NCBI RefSeq assembly: GCF_022012435.1
Contig: NZ_JAKLUA010000001.1
Span: 1,674,001 to 1,738,000 of the forward strand
Direction: 5' to 3'
From: Bradyrhizobium zhengyangense
Lineage (GTDB): Bacteria > Pseudomonadota > Alphaproteobacteria > Rhizobiales > Xanthobacteraceae
DNA length: 64,000 nt
This document shows, one piece after another, positions 9,261 through 16,988 of the stretch (its first letter is position 1; each line of letters opens with the position of its first letter). Both the position numbers and the translations under genes were made by a program. Below the pieces are notes generated by a model. It worked only from the letters and a program-made list of their open reading frames with translations, ran no database searches and was not told the DNA's origin.

Positions 9261-10316
9261 ATGCGAATGACGAGAGCATTTGCCGCCATTGCATTTGCGG
9301 CCGTTGCAGCAGCACCAACGATCGTCGCGGCCGATGAGAGCGGCATCAGCTTCTGGATTCCGGGCACATTTGGCAGCCTCGCTGCCACGCCTCAGCAGCC
9401 AGGCTGGACGGCAGCCGCGATCTACTATCACACCTCGGTGTCCGCCGGCGGCGACGTGGCGCGCGCCCGCGAAATTCAGATCGGCCGCATTCCCGTGAAT
9501 TTGACGGCGACCTTGAGCGCAAACGTCAATGCGAACGTGGATCTCGGGTTGTTGAACGCGACCTACGTTTTTGCAACACCGGTGCTGGGCGGTCAGGCGT
9601 CTGCCAGTCTCATAGGAATCTATGGCGCAAACACCACCTCGCTTAACGGAACGGTGACAGGAACGCTGACGCTGCCGGGCGGCGGCACGATTCCCTTCTC
9701 GCGCGCCGATTCCATCAGTGATTCCGTGATGGCCTTCGGCGATCTGATACCGCAGTTCGCGTTGCGCTGGAATGCCGGTGTCAACAACTACATGACCTAT
9801 GTCATGGGCGACATCCCGGTCGGGGCTTACCAGTCGACCCGCCTCGCTAATATCGGGCTCGGGCATGGAGCGATCGATACGGGTGGCGGTTATACCTATT
9901 TCAATCCGCAGACCGGGCATGAACTGTCCGGCGTGCTCGGCTTCACCTACAATTTCAAGAACACCGACACGCAGTATCAGAGCGGCGTCGACATGCATTT
10001 CGACTGGGGCGCCTCACAATTCCTGACCAAGCAAGTCCAGGTCGGTCTCGTAGGTTACGTCTACAAGCAACTCGGTTGCGACAGCGGCTCCGGCGATCGC
10101 GTCGGTTGCTTCCGCTCGCAGGTCGCGGCCGCGGGCCCGCAGGTTGGCTTCATCTTCCCGGTGGGCGACATGCAGGGCTATCTGAACCTGAAGGCTTACA
10201 AGGAGTTCGCCGCGGAAAACCGGCCCGAGGGCTGGAATGCCTGGGTGACCTTTGTCATCTCGCCTGCAGCACCGCCCCCGGCGGTGACGCCGACAAAGCA
10301 CGTCATCACGAAGTGA
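9261..10316 (+). CDS. SphA-like outer-membrane transporter (phenol/MetA degradation type)
   Basis: A 351-residue protein with a signal peptide (MRMTRAFAAIAFAAVAAAPTI, cleaved near VAADES). The mature part is rich in alternating hydrophobic/aromatic beta strands and Gly, typical of an outer-membrane barrel. The opening motif SGISFWIPGTFGSLAA is characteristic of the SphA/phenol_MetA_deg family, which includes proteins linked to uptake of hydrophobic or aromatic compounds. The ATG at 9261 has GGGGGA upstream; the longer frame from 9201 has no signal sequence. Its substrate is unknown. Confidence 0.8.
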   Translation: MRMTRAFAAIAFAAVAAAPTIVAADESGISFWIPGTFGSLAATPQQPGWTAAAIYYHTSVSAGGDVARAREIQIGRIPVNLTATLSANVNANVDLGLLNATYVFATPVLGGQASASLIGIYGANTTSLNGTVTGTLTLPGGGTIPFSRADSISDSVMAFGDLIPQFALRWNAGVNNYMTYVMGDIPVGAYQSTRLANIGLGHGAIDTGGGYTYFNPQTGHELSGVLGFTYNFKNTDTQYQSGVDMHFDWGASQFLTKQVQVGLVGYVYKQLGCDSGSGDRVGCFRSQVAAAGPQVGFIFPVGDMQGYLNLKAYKEFAAENRPEGWNAWVTFVISPAAPPPAVTPTKHVITK

Positions 10317-10346
10317 GAGGCGCGGCATCGCCAGGCGTTGTTTGGG

Positions 10347-10360
10347 TTGATCTGCATCAA
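10347..10360 (+). promoter_or_regulatory. FixK/FNR-type box (perfect dyad)
   Basis: TTGATCTGCATCAA has perfect TTGAT/ATCAA half-sites separated by four bases, the FNR/FixK consensus. It precedes the two small secreted protein genes at 10476 and 10732 and follows the SphA-like gene. Confidence 0.6.
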
Positions 10361-10475
10361 CGTCGATCCCGAAATACCGTGGCTCCCTGCGCAGGACCCA
10401 TATTGGTTGCAGCGTCCGGGCGGCGCGGGCACTGTCAAGCGATCCGCCCCTTATTCTCGATCGTTGAGTACAGCC

Positions 10476-10718
10476 ATGACAAGCGTTCGCTTTCTTGCCG
10501 TGCTTGCGACTTTTCAAATTGGGCTCGCTCCGCCAGTCCATGCGACGGACAATCACGATCGCCTAACTGGTGCAAAGGCTCAGGTCTTGCGTTCACCGTC
10601 CCCTGCCTCTCCAGCCAGGCGCGGCTTCGTGTTGCGACAGGATCTGTTTGATCGTGCCAATCCAAACAATCTCAGGTCCGATTGGCCCTCACCGCCCGCG
10701 CAACCGGGGCAATTCTAG
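10476..10718 (+). CDS. Small secreted protein of unknown function
   Basis: An 80-residue product with a signal peptide (MTSVRFLAVLATFQIGLAPPVHA, cleaved after VHA) and a mature, Arg/Pro/Asn-rich hydrophilic tail with no recognised domain. The start has only a weak Shine-Dalgarno. It ends 13 bases before the next secreted protein gene, so the two are probably co-transcribed from the FixK-type promoter region near 10350. Confidence 0.4.
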   Translation: MTSVRFLAVLATFQIGLAPPVHATDNHDRLTGAKAQVLRSPSPASPARRGFVLRQDLFDRANPNNLRSDWPSPPAQPGQF

Positions 10719-10731
10719 CAAGGAGACACAG

Positions 10732-11103
10732 ATGAACAGCGCCCTGCTTTCACTTGCACTGCTTGCGGGTTCAATGGCCATACCGGCTTCTGATCGCGTT
10801 CCCGAACTGAAGGTCGAAGCGCTTTGCAAGGCGACGTCGGAAACGGACAAGTCGATGGGACTGGCGTTGGCTCAAAGCTTTACCGATTGCATGCGTGATG
10901 AAACGACAGCGCAGCAGCAACTCGGCACCGTGTGGTCGTCAGCCAAGCCCGCTGTCCGCGACGCCTGCGAAGGTGAGGCCACAGCAGGCGGAACTCAAAG
11001 CTATGTCGATTTGCTCACCTGCATCCAGATGACCGAGACCGCAACTGCGCTGGCATCGACGCCGCCGCTCAGAGGGGCCAGCAAGAACCGAAACAAGCAA
11101 TAG
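10732..11103 (+). CDS. Secreted protein of unknown function
   Basis: A 123-residue protein with a short signal peptide (MNSALLSLALLAGSMAIPAS) and a helical mature part. Four cysteines lie in the segments ALCKATSE, TDCMRDET, DACEGEA and LTCIQMTE, a spacing that suggests two disulfide-linked helices, much like small periplasmic helical-hairpin proteins. The start follows an AAGGAGA Shine-Dalgarno. A strong hairpin plus T-run at 11183-11210 ends this unit. Confidence 0.65.
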   Translation: MNSALLSLALLAGSMAIPASDRVPELKVEALCKATSETDKSMGLALAQSFTDCMRDETTAQQQLGTVWSSAKPAVRDACEGEATAGGTQSYVDLLTCIQMTETATALASTPPLRGASKNRNKQ

Positions 11104-11182
11104 TGGGCGGGCAGACCGCTCGTTGACCGGGCCGGAGCCACGCCAGTCGCTTGGCATGTCCGGCCCGAAGAAAGCAAGTTCG

Positions 11183-11210
11183 AAAAGCCGCCGGTTTCGG
11201 CGGCTTTTTT
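11183..11210 (+). terminator. Rho-independent terminator
   Basis: Ten-base arms (AAAAGCCGCC and GGCGGCTTTT) enclose a six-base loop and run into six T residues. It follows the secreted protein gene at 11103 and lies inside the longest frame of the next MFS gene, which argues that the MFS protein starts further downstream. Confidence 0.85.
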
Positions 11211-11321
11211 GTTGGCCCCGGGGCTGGTCTCCTCTACCCTTGGTTTCACCTTGAGCGGGACCAGCCCAGGCCTGGCCTTCGGCGTTTCCAGAGAATTCAT
11301 CTTTACCGAAGGGATTTGGCC

Positions 11322-12599
11322 TTGCTTGCTGAGTTCATTGCGCGACAGGCCACGGCCCGGAACATTCACTATGGCTGGGTGATGGCCGCGCTGGGATTTC
11401 TCTATGGGCTGTTTGCGAGCTCGGCCCTCGGTGTGCCCAGTGTCCTGATGCGAGACATCGCGGCTGACCTCCACGTCAGCATGAGCGAGCTGTCTGCGTC
11501 GCAAGGACTTCGTTTTGCACTATTCGGATTGGTGGCACCGTTCGCCGGCGGCATGATGCTCCGATATGGCCCCAGGGTGATGCTGGCGATCGCCGGCACG
11601 ATGACTCTGACGGGATTGCTGCTCACGATCTTCATGACGAACCGGTTCGAAATGTGGCTGGGACTCGGGCTCATTCTCGGCATCGCGCCGGGGCTCACCG
11701 CCCTGCAACTCGCCACGATCATTTCGGTGCGCTGGTTCACGACCCATCGTGGATTGGTCGTCGGTCTCCTGAACGGATCGGTCGCAACCGGCACCTTGAT
11801 CTTCGTGCCGATGGGCGCATGGATCACCGAGCATTGGGGCTGGCGCCTCGCGCTTGTTCCGTCCGGACTTGGTCTTCTTCTCGCACTCATCCTTTTTCTG
11901 TTGCTCGGAAAGGACCGTCCCCAGGAATTGGGACTGGCGTCACTCGGCGAGACGGCAATGGCGCCAATCCCCGCGGTGCCGCGACGGAATTTTGTGGCGC
12001 TCAGCTTTCACGGCCTGCGCCTGGCGTCGACCCGCCTGGTGTTCTGGGTGTTGGCTCTGACGTTCCTGATCTGTGGCGTGTCCAGCTACGGGCTGACATC
12101 GACCCACTTCGTGCCCTTCTGCGGCGATCTCGGCTTGCCGGCCGTGACATCGGCAGGCCTGCTCGCCATGATCGGCGTGTTCGATCTGATCGGCACGGTC
12201 GGATCGGGATGGCTGTCCGATCGCTTCGACAACAGATGGCTGCTCGCAATCTATTACGGTTTTCGTGGGCTCTCCTTGATCTGGCTCGTAGAATCCAACG
12301 CGACGATCGTGACGATGAGCGCGTTTGCGATGCTCTACGGGCTGGACTTCATCGCGACGGTTCCGCCGACGGTCAGATTGACGGTTGGGACGTTTGGACG
12401 GGAGATGGGGCCGGTGGTGTTCGGTTGGATCTTTGCCGCTCACCAGCTCGGCGTCGGCCTGATGGCATTTGCCGCTGGCGTCAGCAGAGATGCACTCGGG
12501 ACTTATGTGCCGGCTTTCCTTTTCGCCGGGATCCTCTGCCTGTTGGCCGCTGCGGCCTTTACGCTGGTGAAGCGTCCAGGGGTGCCGGCTCCGGCTTAA
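11322..12599 (+). CDS. MFS transporter
   Basis: A 425-residue major facilitator protein with about twelve hydrophobic segments. It starts near LLAEFIARQATARNIHYGWVMAALGF and has the MFS cytoplasmic loop block (GMMLRYGPRVML) between helices 2 and 3 and a second block (GWLSDRFDNRWLL) in the C-terminal half. It resembles the monocarboxylate/oxalate-formate branch of MFS; the substrate is not determinable. The TTG at 11322 is chosen because a terminator ends at 11210 and AAGGGA precedes it; the ATG of MAALGF near 11382 would cut the first helix. It converges on the hydrolase gene at 12660. Confidence 0.82.
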   Translation: MLAEFIARQATARNIHYGWVMAALGFLYGLFASSALGVPSVLMRDIAADLHVSMSELSASQGLRFALFGLVAPFAGGMMLRYGPRVMLAIAGTMTLTGLLLTIFMTNRFEMWLGLGLILGIAPGLTALQLATIISVRWFTTHRGLVVGLLNGSVATGTLIFVPMGAWITEHWGWRLALVPSGLGLLLALILFLLLGKDRPQELGLASLGETAMAPIPAVPRRNFVALSFHGLRLASTRLVFWVLALTFLICGVSSYGLTSTHFVPFCGDLGLPAVTSAGLLAMIGVFDLIGTVGSGWLSDRFDNRWLLAIYYGFRGLSLIWLVESNATIVTMSAFAMLYGLDFIATVPPTVRLTVGTFGREMGPVVFGWIFAAHQLGVGLMAFAAGVSRDALGTYVPAFLFAGILCLLAAAAFTLVKRPGVPAPA

Positions 12600-12630
12600 C
12601 GGGGTCTCGACTTCTTTTTCGTCGCCCAAT

Positions 12631-12658
12631 AGCGGCCTGATGTCCCCTGTTGGCCGCT
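12631..12658. terminator. Possible bidirectional terminator hairpin
   Basis: AGCGGCC and GGCCGCT arms, separated by 14 bases, lie between convergent MFS and hydrolase genes. The T-runs are weak, so the call is tentative. Confidence 0.35.
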
Positions 12659-12659
12659 T

Positions 12660-13559
12660 CTAGTGGCTGGCGATGAAGGAAAGCACGGCCTCGTCGTAGG
12701 CTTGAGGGGCTTCTCCCGGCACCGTGTGGGATGAGCCGGAAATCTCCACCCGAGTTCGCCGAGGCAGGCATCGTACCAATTCGTCGACGATGCGATGGAA
12801 GAATTCCGGACTGTGATCGCCGTTGGTCACGAGCGTGGGTGCCGAGATGCGCTTCGCCATGTCGCAGGTAAACATCGGGCGCGGGCGGGTCGCTATTGCA
12901 TCCGCAACGGCCGACAACGCGTTGTCCGCCATCATCTTGCGCTCGCTCTCGGACCGCCGATCGTAGGTGCCTGGCCCGCCGACGGCTTCTGCAAAGAACC
13001 GCAGCCCTGCATCGAGATCGTCCTTTTCGAAGGCTTGCCGCGCGGGAGCAAACCTCGCGCCCCATTGCTTCAGAACATCATTCCCGCCGGGAGCTCCGGC
13101 GAGCAACGCCGCGGCAGGAGGCTCGTTGATGACGAGCGTTCGCACCGCCTCGGGGTGGTTGGCGGCGAAGAACAGCGCAGCATGCGCGCCGGAGGAGTGG
13201 GCGACAATGTGCGCGCTCGCAATGCCAAGCGCGGCCAGCAAGGCGGCCAGGTCCTCGCCATGCACGTCTGCGGCGCCATCGGGCAGACCGTCCTTGCTCG
13301 TCGCATTCGGAAAATGGTTCTGCCGACTATAGGCGATGACCCGATGGCTTTTGGCGAACACCGGAAGATGCGAATTCCAGAAGCGGTAATCCTGAAGCCC
13401 ACCGTGCACCAGAACAACGGGATCGCCCTGCCCGGCCTCGACGTAGGCGAATTGCTTTCCGTTGACGCTGACCTGCTTGATATCGGCGCCGATGGCCGGC
13501 GCCAAATTCAACAGGCACAGAACGAGGCCAGCCATCAGGATCTTGGCTTTGAAGTTCAT
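12660..13559 (-). CDS. Alpha/beta hydrolase, exported
   Basis: A 299-residue alpha/beta hydrolase with a signal or anchor segment (MNFKAKILMAGLVLCLLNLAPAIGA). The oxyanion-hole motif is VLVHGG and the nucleophile elbow is AHSSGAHAA (Ser in HSSG). An acidic residue in TNGDHSPEF and a late His in GSSHTVPGE complete a probable triad. The start at 13559 is preceded by GGGAGGG, but this Shine-Dalgarno is also coding sequence of an upstream DUF1127 frame that lacks a stop and continues into this gene. The substrate is unknown. Confidence 0.85.
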   Translation of the reverse strand: MNFKAKILMAGLVLCLLNLAPAIGADIKQVSVNGKQFAYVEAGQGDPVVLVHGGLQDYRFWNSHLPVFAKSHRVIAYSRQNHFPNATSKDGLPDGAADVHGEDLAALLAALGIASAHIVAHSSGAHAALFFAANHPEAVRTLVINEPPAAALLAGAPGGNDVLKQWGARFAPARQAFEKDDLDAGLRFFAEAVGGPGTYDRRSESERKMMADNALSAVADAIATRPRPMFTCDMAKRISAPTLVTNGDHSPEFFHRIVDELVRCLPRRTRVEISGSSHTVPGEAPQAYDEAVLSFIASH

Positions 13560-13790
13560 GGCACCCTCCCGCGGATCGACAAAGTGGCTCGAGACAACGT
13601 AGTCGACCTCGCCGCGTGCGATGGCGATGTCCTGAAGCTCCCGGTCATCCAGAGCGCACAGATCCCTGCGCAGCTTCCCGCGCCTGCGCCACTCCTGAAA
13701 CTCGTCACGATATCTTCCGAAGAGGCTGATGAGATGCCGCCTCATTCGGGTCGTCGCGGAAAAGGCGGTCGTGCTGAAGGTCGTGGTCAT
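12660..13790 (-). CDS. DUF1127 domain reading into the hydrolase (in-frame fusion)
   Basis: From the ATG at 13790 (AAGGAGG upstream) the frame encodes a typical DUF1127 protein for 77 residues: a basic N-terminus, an Arg-rich helix (EFQEWRRRGKLRRDL), then LCALDDRELQDIAIARGEVDYVV. DUF1127 proteins normally end about here, but this frame has no stop. After VDPREGA it runs in frame into the start methionine and signal peptide of the alpha/beta hydrolase, giving a 376-residue product. Both a fused protein and a separately initiated hydrolase are possible. The DUF1127 part would be expected in the cytoplasm and the hydrolase outside it, so separate initiation seems likelier for function. Confidence 0.6.
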   Translation of the reverse strand: MTTTFSTTAFSATTRMRRHLISLFGRYRDEFQEWRRRGKLRRDLCALDDRELQDIAIARGEVDYVVSSHFVDPREGAMNFKAKILMAGLVLCLLNLAPAIGADIKQVSVNGKQFAYVEAGQGDPVVLVHGGLQDYRFWNSHLPVFAKSHRVIAYSRQNHFPNATSKDGLPDGAADVHGEDLAALLAALGIASAHIVAHSSGAHAALFFAANHPEAVRTLVINEPPAAALLAGAPGGNDVLKQWGARFAPARQAFEKDDLDAGLRFFAEAVGGPGTYDRRSESERKMMADNALSAVADAIATRPRPMFTCDMAKRISAPTLVTNGDHSPEFFHRIVDELVRCLPRRTRVEISGSSHTVPGEAPQAYDEAVLSFIASH

Positions 13791-13882
13791 TGCAGCGCCT
13801 CCTTGACGAAGTGGTTCGTCGTTTCGGAATTCGGCACGGCAGCAGCGCGAAATGTCCGGGCTTCGCGCGGACGAAATAGGCA

Positions 13883-13931
13883 TTGACGGCATAGTAACTG
13901 ATATATAGTGTACTAGTCAATGCATACACTA
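13883..13931 (+). promoter_or_regulatory. Promoter and operator of the GntR gene, overlapping its start codon
   Basis: A -35-like TTGACG (13883-13888) and a -10-like TATAGT (13904-13909) are followed by an inverted repeat TAGTGTA (13906-13912) and TACACTA (13925-13931) with 12 bases between. The repeat straddles the ATG at 13920. It suits autorepression by a YtrA-type GntR protein and leaves almost no room for a leader. Confidence 0.55.
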
Positions 13932-14309
13932 CTAGAATCGCTTCGTCTCGATAATTCGGGTGTTCCGATCTACATCCAGCTTCGGGACCAGATCCTGCGC
14001 AATCTCGGCGCGGGCGTGCTGGCTCGCGGCGACCAGATGCCGACGATGCGCGAAGTCGCAGTTGCCCTGAAGATCGACCTCAATACGGTCCGGCATGCCT
14101 ACGACGAGCTGGAACGAATTGGCGCCATCACCCTGGTTCGGGGCCGGGGTAGCTTTGTCGCGGAGCCCCCGCCCGCAACCAGCGTACGTGAACAAGCCAA
14201 GCAGATTGACGGTCTGGCGAAACAGACGCTCGCTACGGCCGCCGCCGCGGGCATCGATCCCGTTGCCCTGGCCGATCGGATAAAGGCCCTCGCAAGACAG
14301 AAGGAATAG
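13920..14309 (+). CDS. GntR family regulator, YtrA subfamily
   Basis: A 129-residue regulator: an N-terminal winged helix (PIYIQLRDQILRNLGAGVLARGDQMPTMREVAVALKID region; residues about 15-80, ending RGRGSFVA) followed only by a short helical dimerisation tail. That short C-terminus defines the YtrA type, which usually represses its own operon. No Shine-Dalgarno precedes the ATG and the putative -10 is 11 bases away, so the mRNA may be leaderless. It ends five bases before the slipin gene, so the two are one operon and slipin expression is probably under its control. Confidence 0.88.
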   Translation: MHTLLESLRLDNSGVPIYIQLRDQILRNLGAGVLARGDQMPTMREVAVALKIDLNTVRHAYDELERIGAITLVRGRGSFVAEPPPATSVREQAKQIDGLAKQTLATAAAAGIDPVALADRIKALARQKE

Positions 14310-14314
14310 TCGTC

Positions 14315-15208
14315 ATGCACAACTATTTTAAGGCAAGCGGCGGAAGTCGATTCTCTCTACTCCTTGCAGCAGTGGCTCTCGCAGCTGCGGCGCTCGTCGC
14401 CTCGCTCGCCTACGACGGAGGTTCTCGCAGCCTCTATGCCGTCGCGGCTGGCCTCGTGATCGTCGCATTCCTGATTCCACAGGCCGTCCTGGTTGCAGGC
14501 CAGTGGGAGCGCGCGGTCGTGCTTCGCCTCGGCAAGCTGTCGGCAATTCGCGGCCCCGGCCTGTTCGTGATCGTACCGTTCATCGACGAGGTGGCCTCAT
14601 GGCTCGATCAGCGCATTCAGACCACGGAAATCAATGCCGAGAAGGCGCTGAGCAAGGACACCGTGCCGGTGAATATCGACGCGATCGTATTCTGGCAGAT
14701 CCATGATCCCGAGCGTGCCGCGCTCGAGATTGCGAACTACCGTCAGGCCATCACCCAGGTCGCACAAACCTCATTGCGCGAAATGGTGGGATCGTCGCTG
14801 CTGTCGACGCTGCTGGCCGAGCGCAAGCAGGGCGATCAGTTGCTGCGCGATGATATCGGGCGCAAGACCGCTGATTGGGGCGTAGCCGTGATCTCGGTCG
14901 AGATCAAGGACATCGGCGTGCCGCCTGGATTGCAGGACGCGATGAGCCGACAGGCGCAGGCCGAGCGAGAGAGACTGGCGCGCGTGCTGCTCGGCCAGGC
15001 CGAACAGGAGATAGCCCAGAAATTCGTGGAGGCCGCCGACATCTACGCGCGTAGTCCGGCAGCACTTCAGCTGCGCGCCATGAACATCATCTATGAGACG
15101 ACCAAGGAGCGTGGCGCCACGATCCTCATTCCCACGGCGATGATCGATGCCATGAATCCCGGCACGACAATGGGCATCGTTGCTGCCGCGCAGCCGGCGC
15201 CAGGTTGA
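14315..15208 (+). CDS. Slipin / SPFH-band-7 membrane protein
   Basis: A 297-residue stomatin-like protein. Two hydrophobic segments at residues 15-33 and 40-60 form the membrane hairpin, then the SPFH domain starts at QWERAVVLRLGKLSAIRGPGLF. It contains the slipin hallmarks (LDQRIQTTEINAEKALSKDTVPVNIDA-type block and TSLREMVGS) and ends with a coiled coil (QAQAERERLARVLLGQAEQEIAQKF). Proteins of this family oligomerise at the inner membrane and organise microdomains, sometimes with an NfeD-type protease partner; no such partner is adjacent here. It is translationally close to the GntR regulator. Confidence 0.9.
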   Translation: MHNYFKASGGSRFSLLLAAVALAAAALVASLAYDGGSRSLYAVAAGLVIVAFLIPQAVLVAGQWERAVVLRLGKLSAIRGPGLFVIVPFIDEVASWLDQRIQTTEINAEKALSKDTVPVNIDAIVFWQIHDPERAALEIANYRQAITQVAQTSLREMVGSSLLSTLLAERKQGDQLLRDDIGRKTADWGVAVISVEIKDIGVPPGLQDAMSRQAQAERERLARVLLGQAEQEIAQKFVEAADIYARSPAALQLRAMNIIYETTKERGATILIPTAMIDAMNPGTTMGIVAAAQPAPG

Positions 15209-15311
15209 GCCGGGTGGCAAGAGGCCGTACCGCAACTCGGGTTGACTGCTGCGGGGACGTGACGAAAAGCCGTCGACGGCGCGCCCACGAACAGGTTCTG
15301 ATCCACCCAGG

Positions 15312-16658
15312 CTATGATACCCTGATAACCTCCGGCTGCACGGCGGACGATGAGTGGCCCCGCGCGATGATGGCGCGACGAACCAGGCGGATGTGCTCAC
15401 GGAGCGTATAGGCCTCGCTCGCGAAGCCGGCCGGCGTGCGTATTCTGGCAACGGCCTCTTCGATGCGGGCGAGGTCAGCCTCCCACTTGTCTCTCGGCAA
15501 ATCGCCTGTGCGCGCGGCGACATCCCGCTCGAGCAGAGCCAGCTCGCCGTACCACCGGTAGATGCGCGAGCGGACATGCCAGCGGACCAATTGAGGCAAA
15601 TAGTGGAAAAGCGGCAACAGGATTGCCGCCAGAGGCAACAATATGATGATTGCACGCTCGCCCCACGCCGCGATCCAGAACGGCAGATATTGGTAGAGGA
15701 TCGTGCGGCCGAAGCGTCGATGCTGATCGGCATCGGTCGAAACAGGCAGATCCACCTGGGCGGTGCTTGGAAATTCGCCTGCCTCCTCGAAAAGACCTTG
15801 CCGACCGTGGATCTCCCTTGCGGCGTCGACCAATAAATGTGTGATGGCCGGATGGAGATCCTCGCGCGTTGCAAGCATCACCTTGGTCCCGATCAGGTCA
15901 ATATCCTTTTCCGGAAGGTGGTCCGCCAGGTCGATCACACCCGATGGCAATTTGAGCGTGCTGATGAAGTTGAGCCGTCGTCGATAGGCCTCGGCTCTCG
16001 CGAAGCTCAGCACGCTCAGGGTCGGATCGCGCAGCGCGTTCCAGACGGCAGGATTGTCCGCACCGTCGACAAAGACGACGGCGTCCAGCTCGCCCGCGCG
16101 CAGCGCAATCAGCGCCGGCAGATTGCTCAAGGGCTCCATCGTGACATTGTCGGGCGTCAGACCGTTGAGCGCGAAAACGGACTCACTGAACGAACGTGCC
16201 CCGCTGCCGGGAACACCGACGGCGACCTTGCGATTGCGCAATTCATCGACGTAGTTCAGCGGCTCTGATTTGCGGTAGAAAATCCACAACGGCACATAAT
16301 AGAGACTCGCAATCATGACCACGCCCCTGGCGTCGGACGCCTGCGACAGGCCGCCTTGAGTGAAGCCTATGTCCACGCCGGACTTCGGATCTCGCAACAC
16401 TGCCAGATTGTCTTCTGCACCGTTGGTGATCCGCTCTTCAACCGTGACGCCGGAACGTGCCAGAATTTCGATGTAGCGTTTGGCATATTGGTGCAGAAGG
16501 CCGTCTTCCAGACCGGACGCCAGGACGATGTGGCGCGACGGAGCGGTCTGCCAAACATGCACCACCGCCCAGATCGTCGCAGCGATCGATGCCAGGACGA
16601 CGATCGCGAGGCTCAAGCGGCCACGTGGCGAGAGATGAGCGAGGTATTCGGTCCTCAC
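15312..16658 (-). CDS. TAXI family solute-binding protein with membrane anchors
   Basis: A 448-residue protein: one transmembrane anchor (LSLAIVVLASIAATIWAVVHVW), then a TAXI-type solute-binding fold (HIVLASGLEDGLLHQYAKRYIEIL, VDIGFTQGG, VAVGVPGSGARSFSESV). A second transmembrane stretch lies around residues 330-355 (ERAIIILLPLAAILLPLF), followed by a charged helical tail of about 90 residues. Classical TAXI proteins are secreted receptors of TRAP transporters; here no DctQ/DctM permease is adjacent and the extra membrane segment is unusual, so a sensory or scaffold role is possible. The GTG at 16658 is chosen; the frame is open to 16745, overlapping the small upstream gene. Confidence 0.75.
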   Translation of the reverse strand: MRTEYLAHLSPRGRLSLAIVVLASIAATIWAVVHVWQTAPSRHIVLASGLEDGLLHQYAKRYIEILARSGVTVEERITNGAEDNLAVLRDPKSGVDIGFTQGGLSQASDARGVVMIASLYYVPLWIFYRKSEPLNYVDELRNRKVAVGVPGSGARSFSESVFALNGLTPDNVTMEPLSNLPALIALRAGELDAVVFVDGADNPAVWNALRDPTLSVLSFARAEAYRRRLNFISTLKLPSGVIDLADHLPEKDIDLIGTKVMLATREDLHPAITHLLVDAAREIHGRQGLFEEAGEFPSTAQVDLPVSTDADQHRRFGRTILYQYLPFWIAAWGERAIIILLPLAAILLPLFHYLPQLVRWHVRSRIYRWYGELALLERDVAARTGDLPRDKWEADLARIEEAVARIRTPAGFASEAYTLREHIRLVRRAIIARGHSSSAVQPEVIRVS

Positions 16659-16668
16659 AACGGACGCT

Positions 16669-16809
16669 TCAGTGACGGGCGAAAGAGCGGCAGGCGCGCA
16701 TGACGTCGGACATGCATCGCTCCTGCGACATAGGCAGCGGCACACCGCGCATGTTCATGAGCCTGCGGAAAGTCAGGAGTAATTTCATTGCACGCCGCCT
16801 TCCGTTCAT
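16669..16809 (-). CDS. 46-residue basic protein upstream of the TAXI gene
   Basis: A short frame with a strong Shine-Dalgarno (GGGAGGG, eight bases before the ATG at 16809). It encodes a basic, Met-rich peptide (MNGRRRAMKLLLTFRRLMNM) with Cys in the second half, and ends 10 bases before the TAXI start. A FixK/FNR-type box lies 42 bases upstream of its ATG. The function is unknown; it could be a leader peptide or a small regulatory protein. The good ribosome site and placement are the only support. Confidence 0.4.
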   Translation of the reverse strand: MNGRRRAMKLLLTFRRLMNMRGVPLPMSQERCMSDVMRACRSFARH

Positions 16810-16850
16810 GAAGAAGCCCTCCCTTTTGGGGAGCTCGCACCATCAAGCGC

Positions 16851-16864
16851 TTGACATAGGTCAA
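16851..16864 (-). promoter_or_regulatory. FixK/FNR-type box upstream of small ORF and TAXI gene
   Basis: TTGACATAGGTCAA is a perfect dyad TTGAC/GTCAA with four bases between. Its centre lies near -49 relative to the start of the 46-residue frame, consistent with an activated promoter. Confidence 0.55.
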
Positions 16865-16988
16865 AGCCTCGCGACGACCTCGACGGCGAACGGCGGATCC
16901 GTCAGCACCAGCCGAGGAACGGATTTTGCCAAGCGGCGAATGTTGTCCGGCCGAACGGACCACCACATGCCATTCATTTCGTTCCGAT

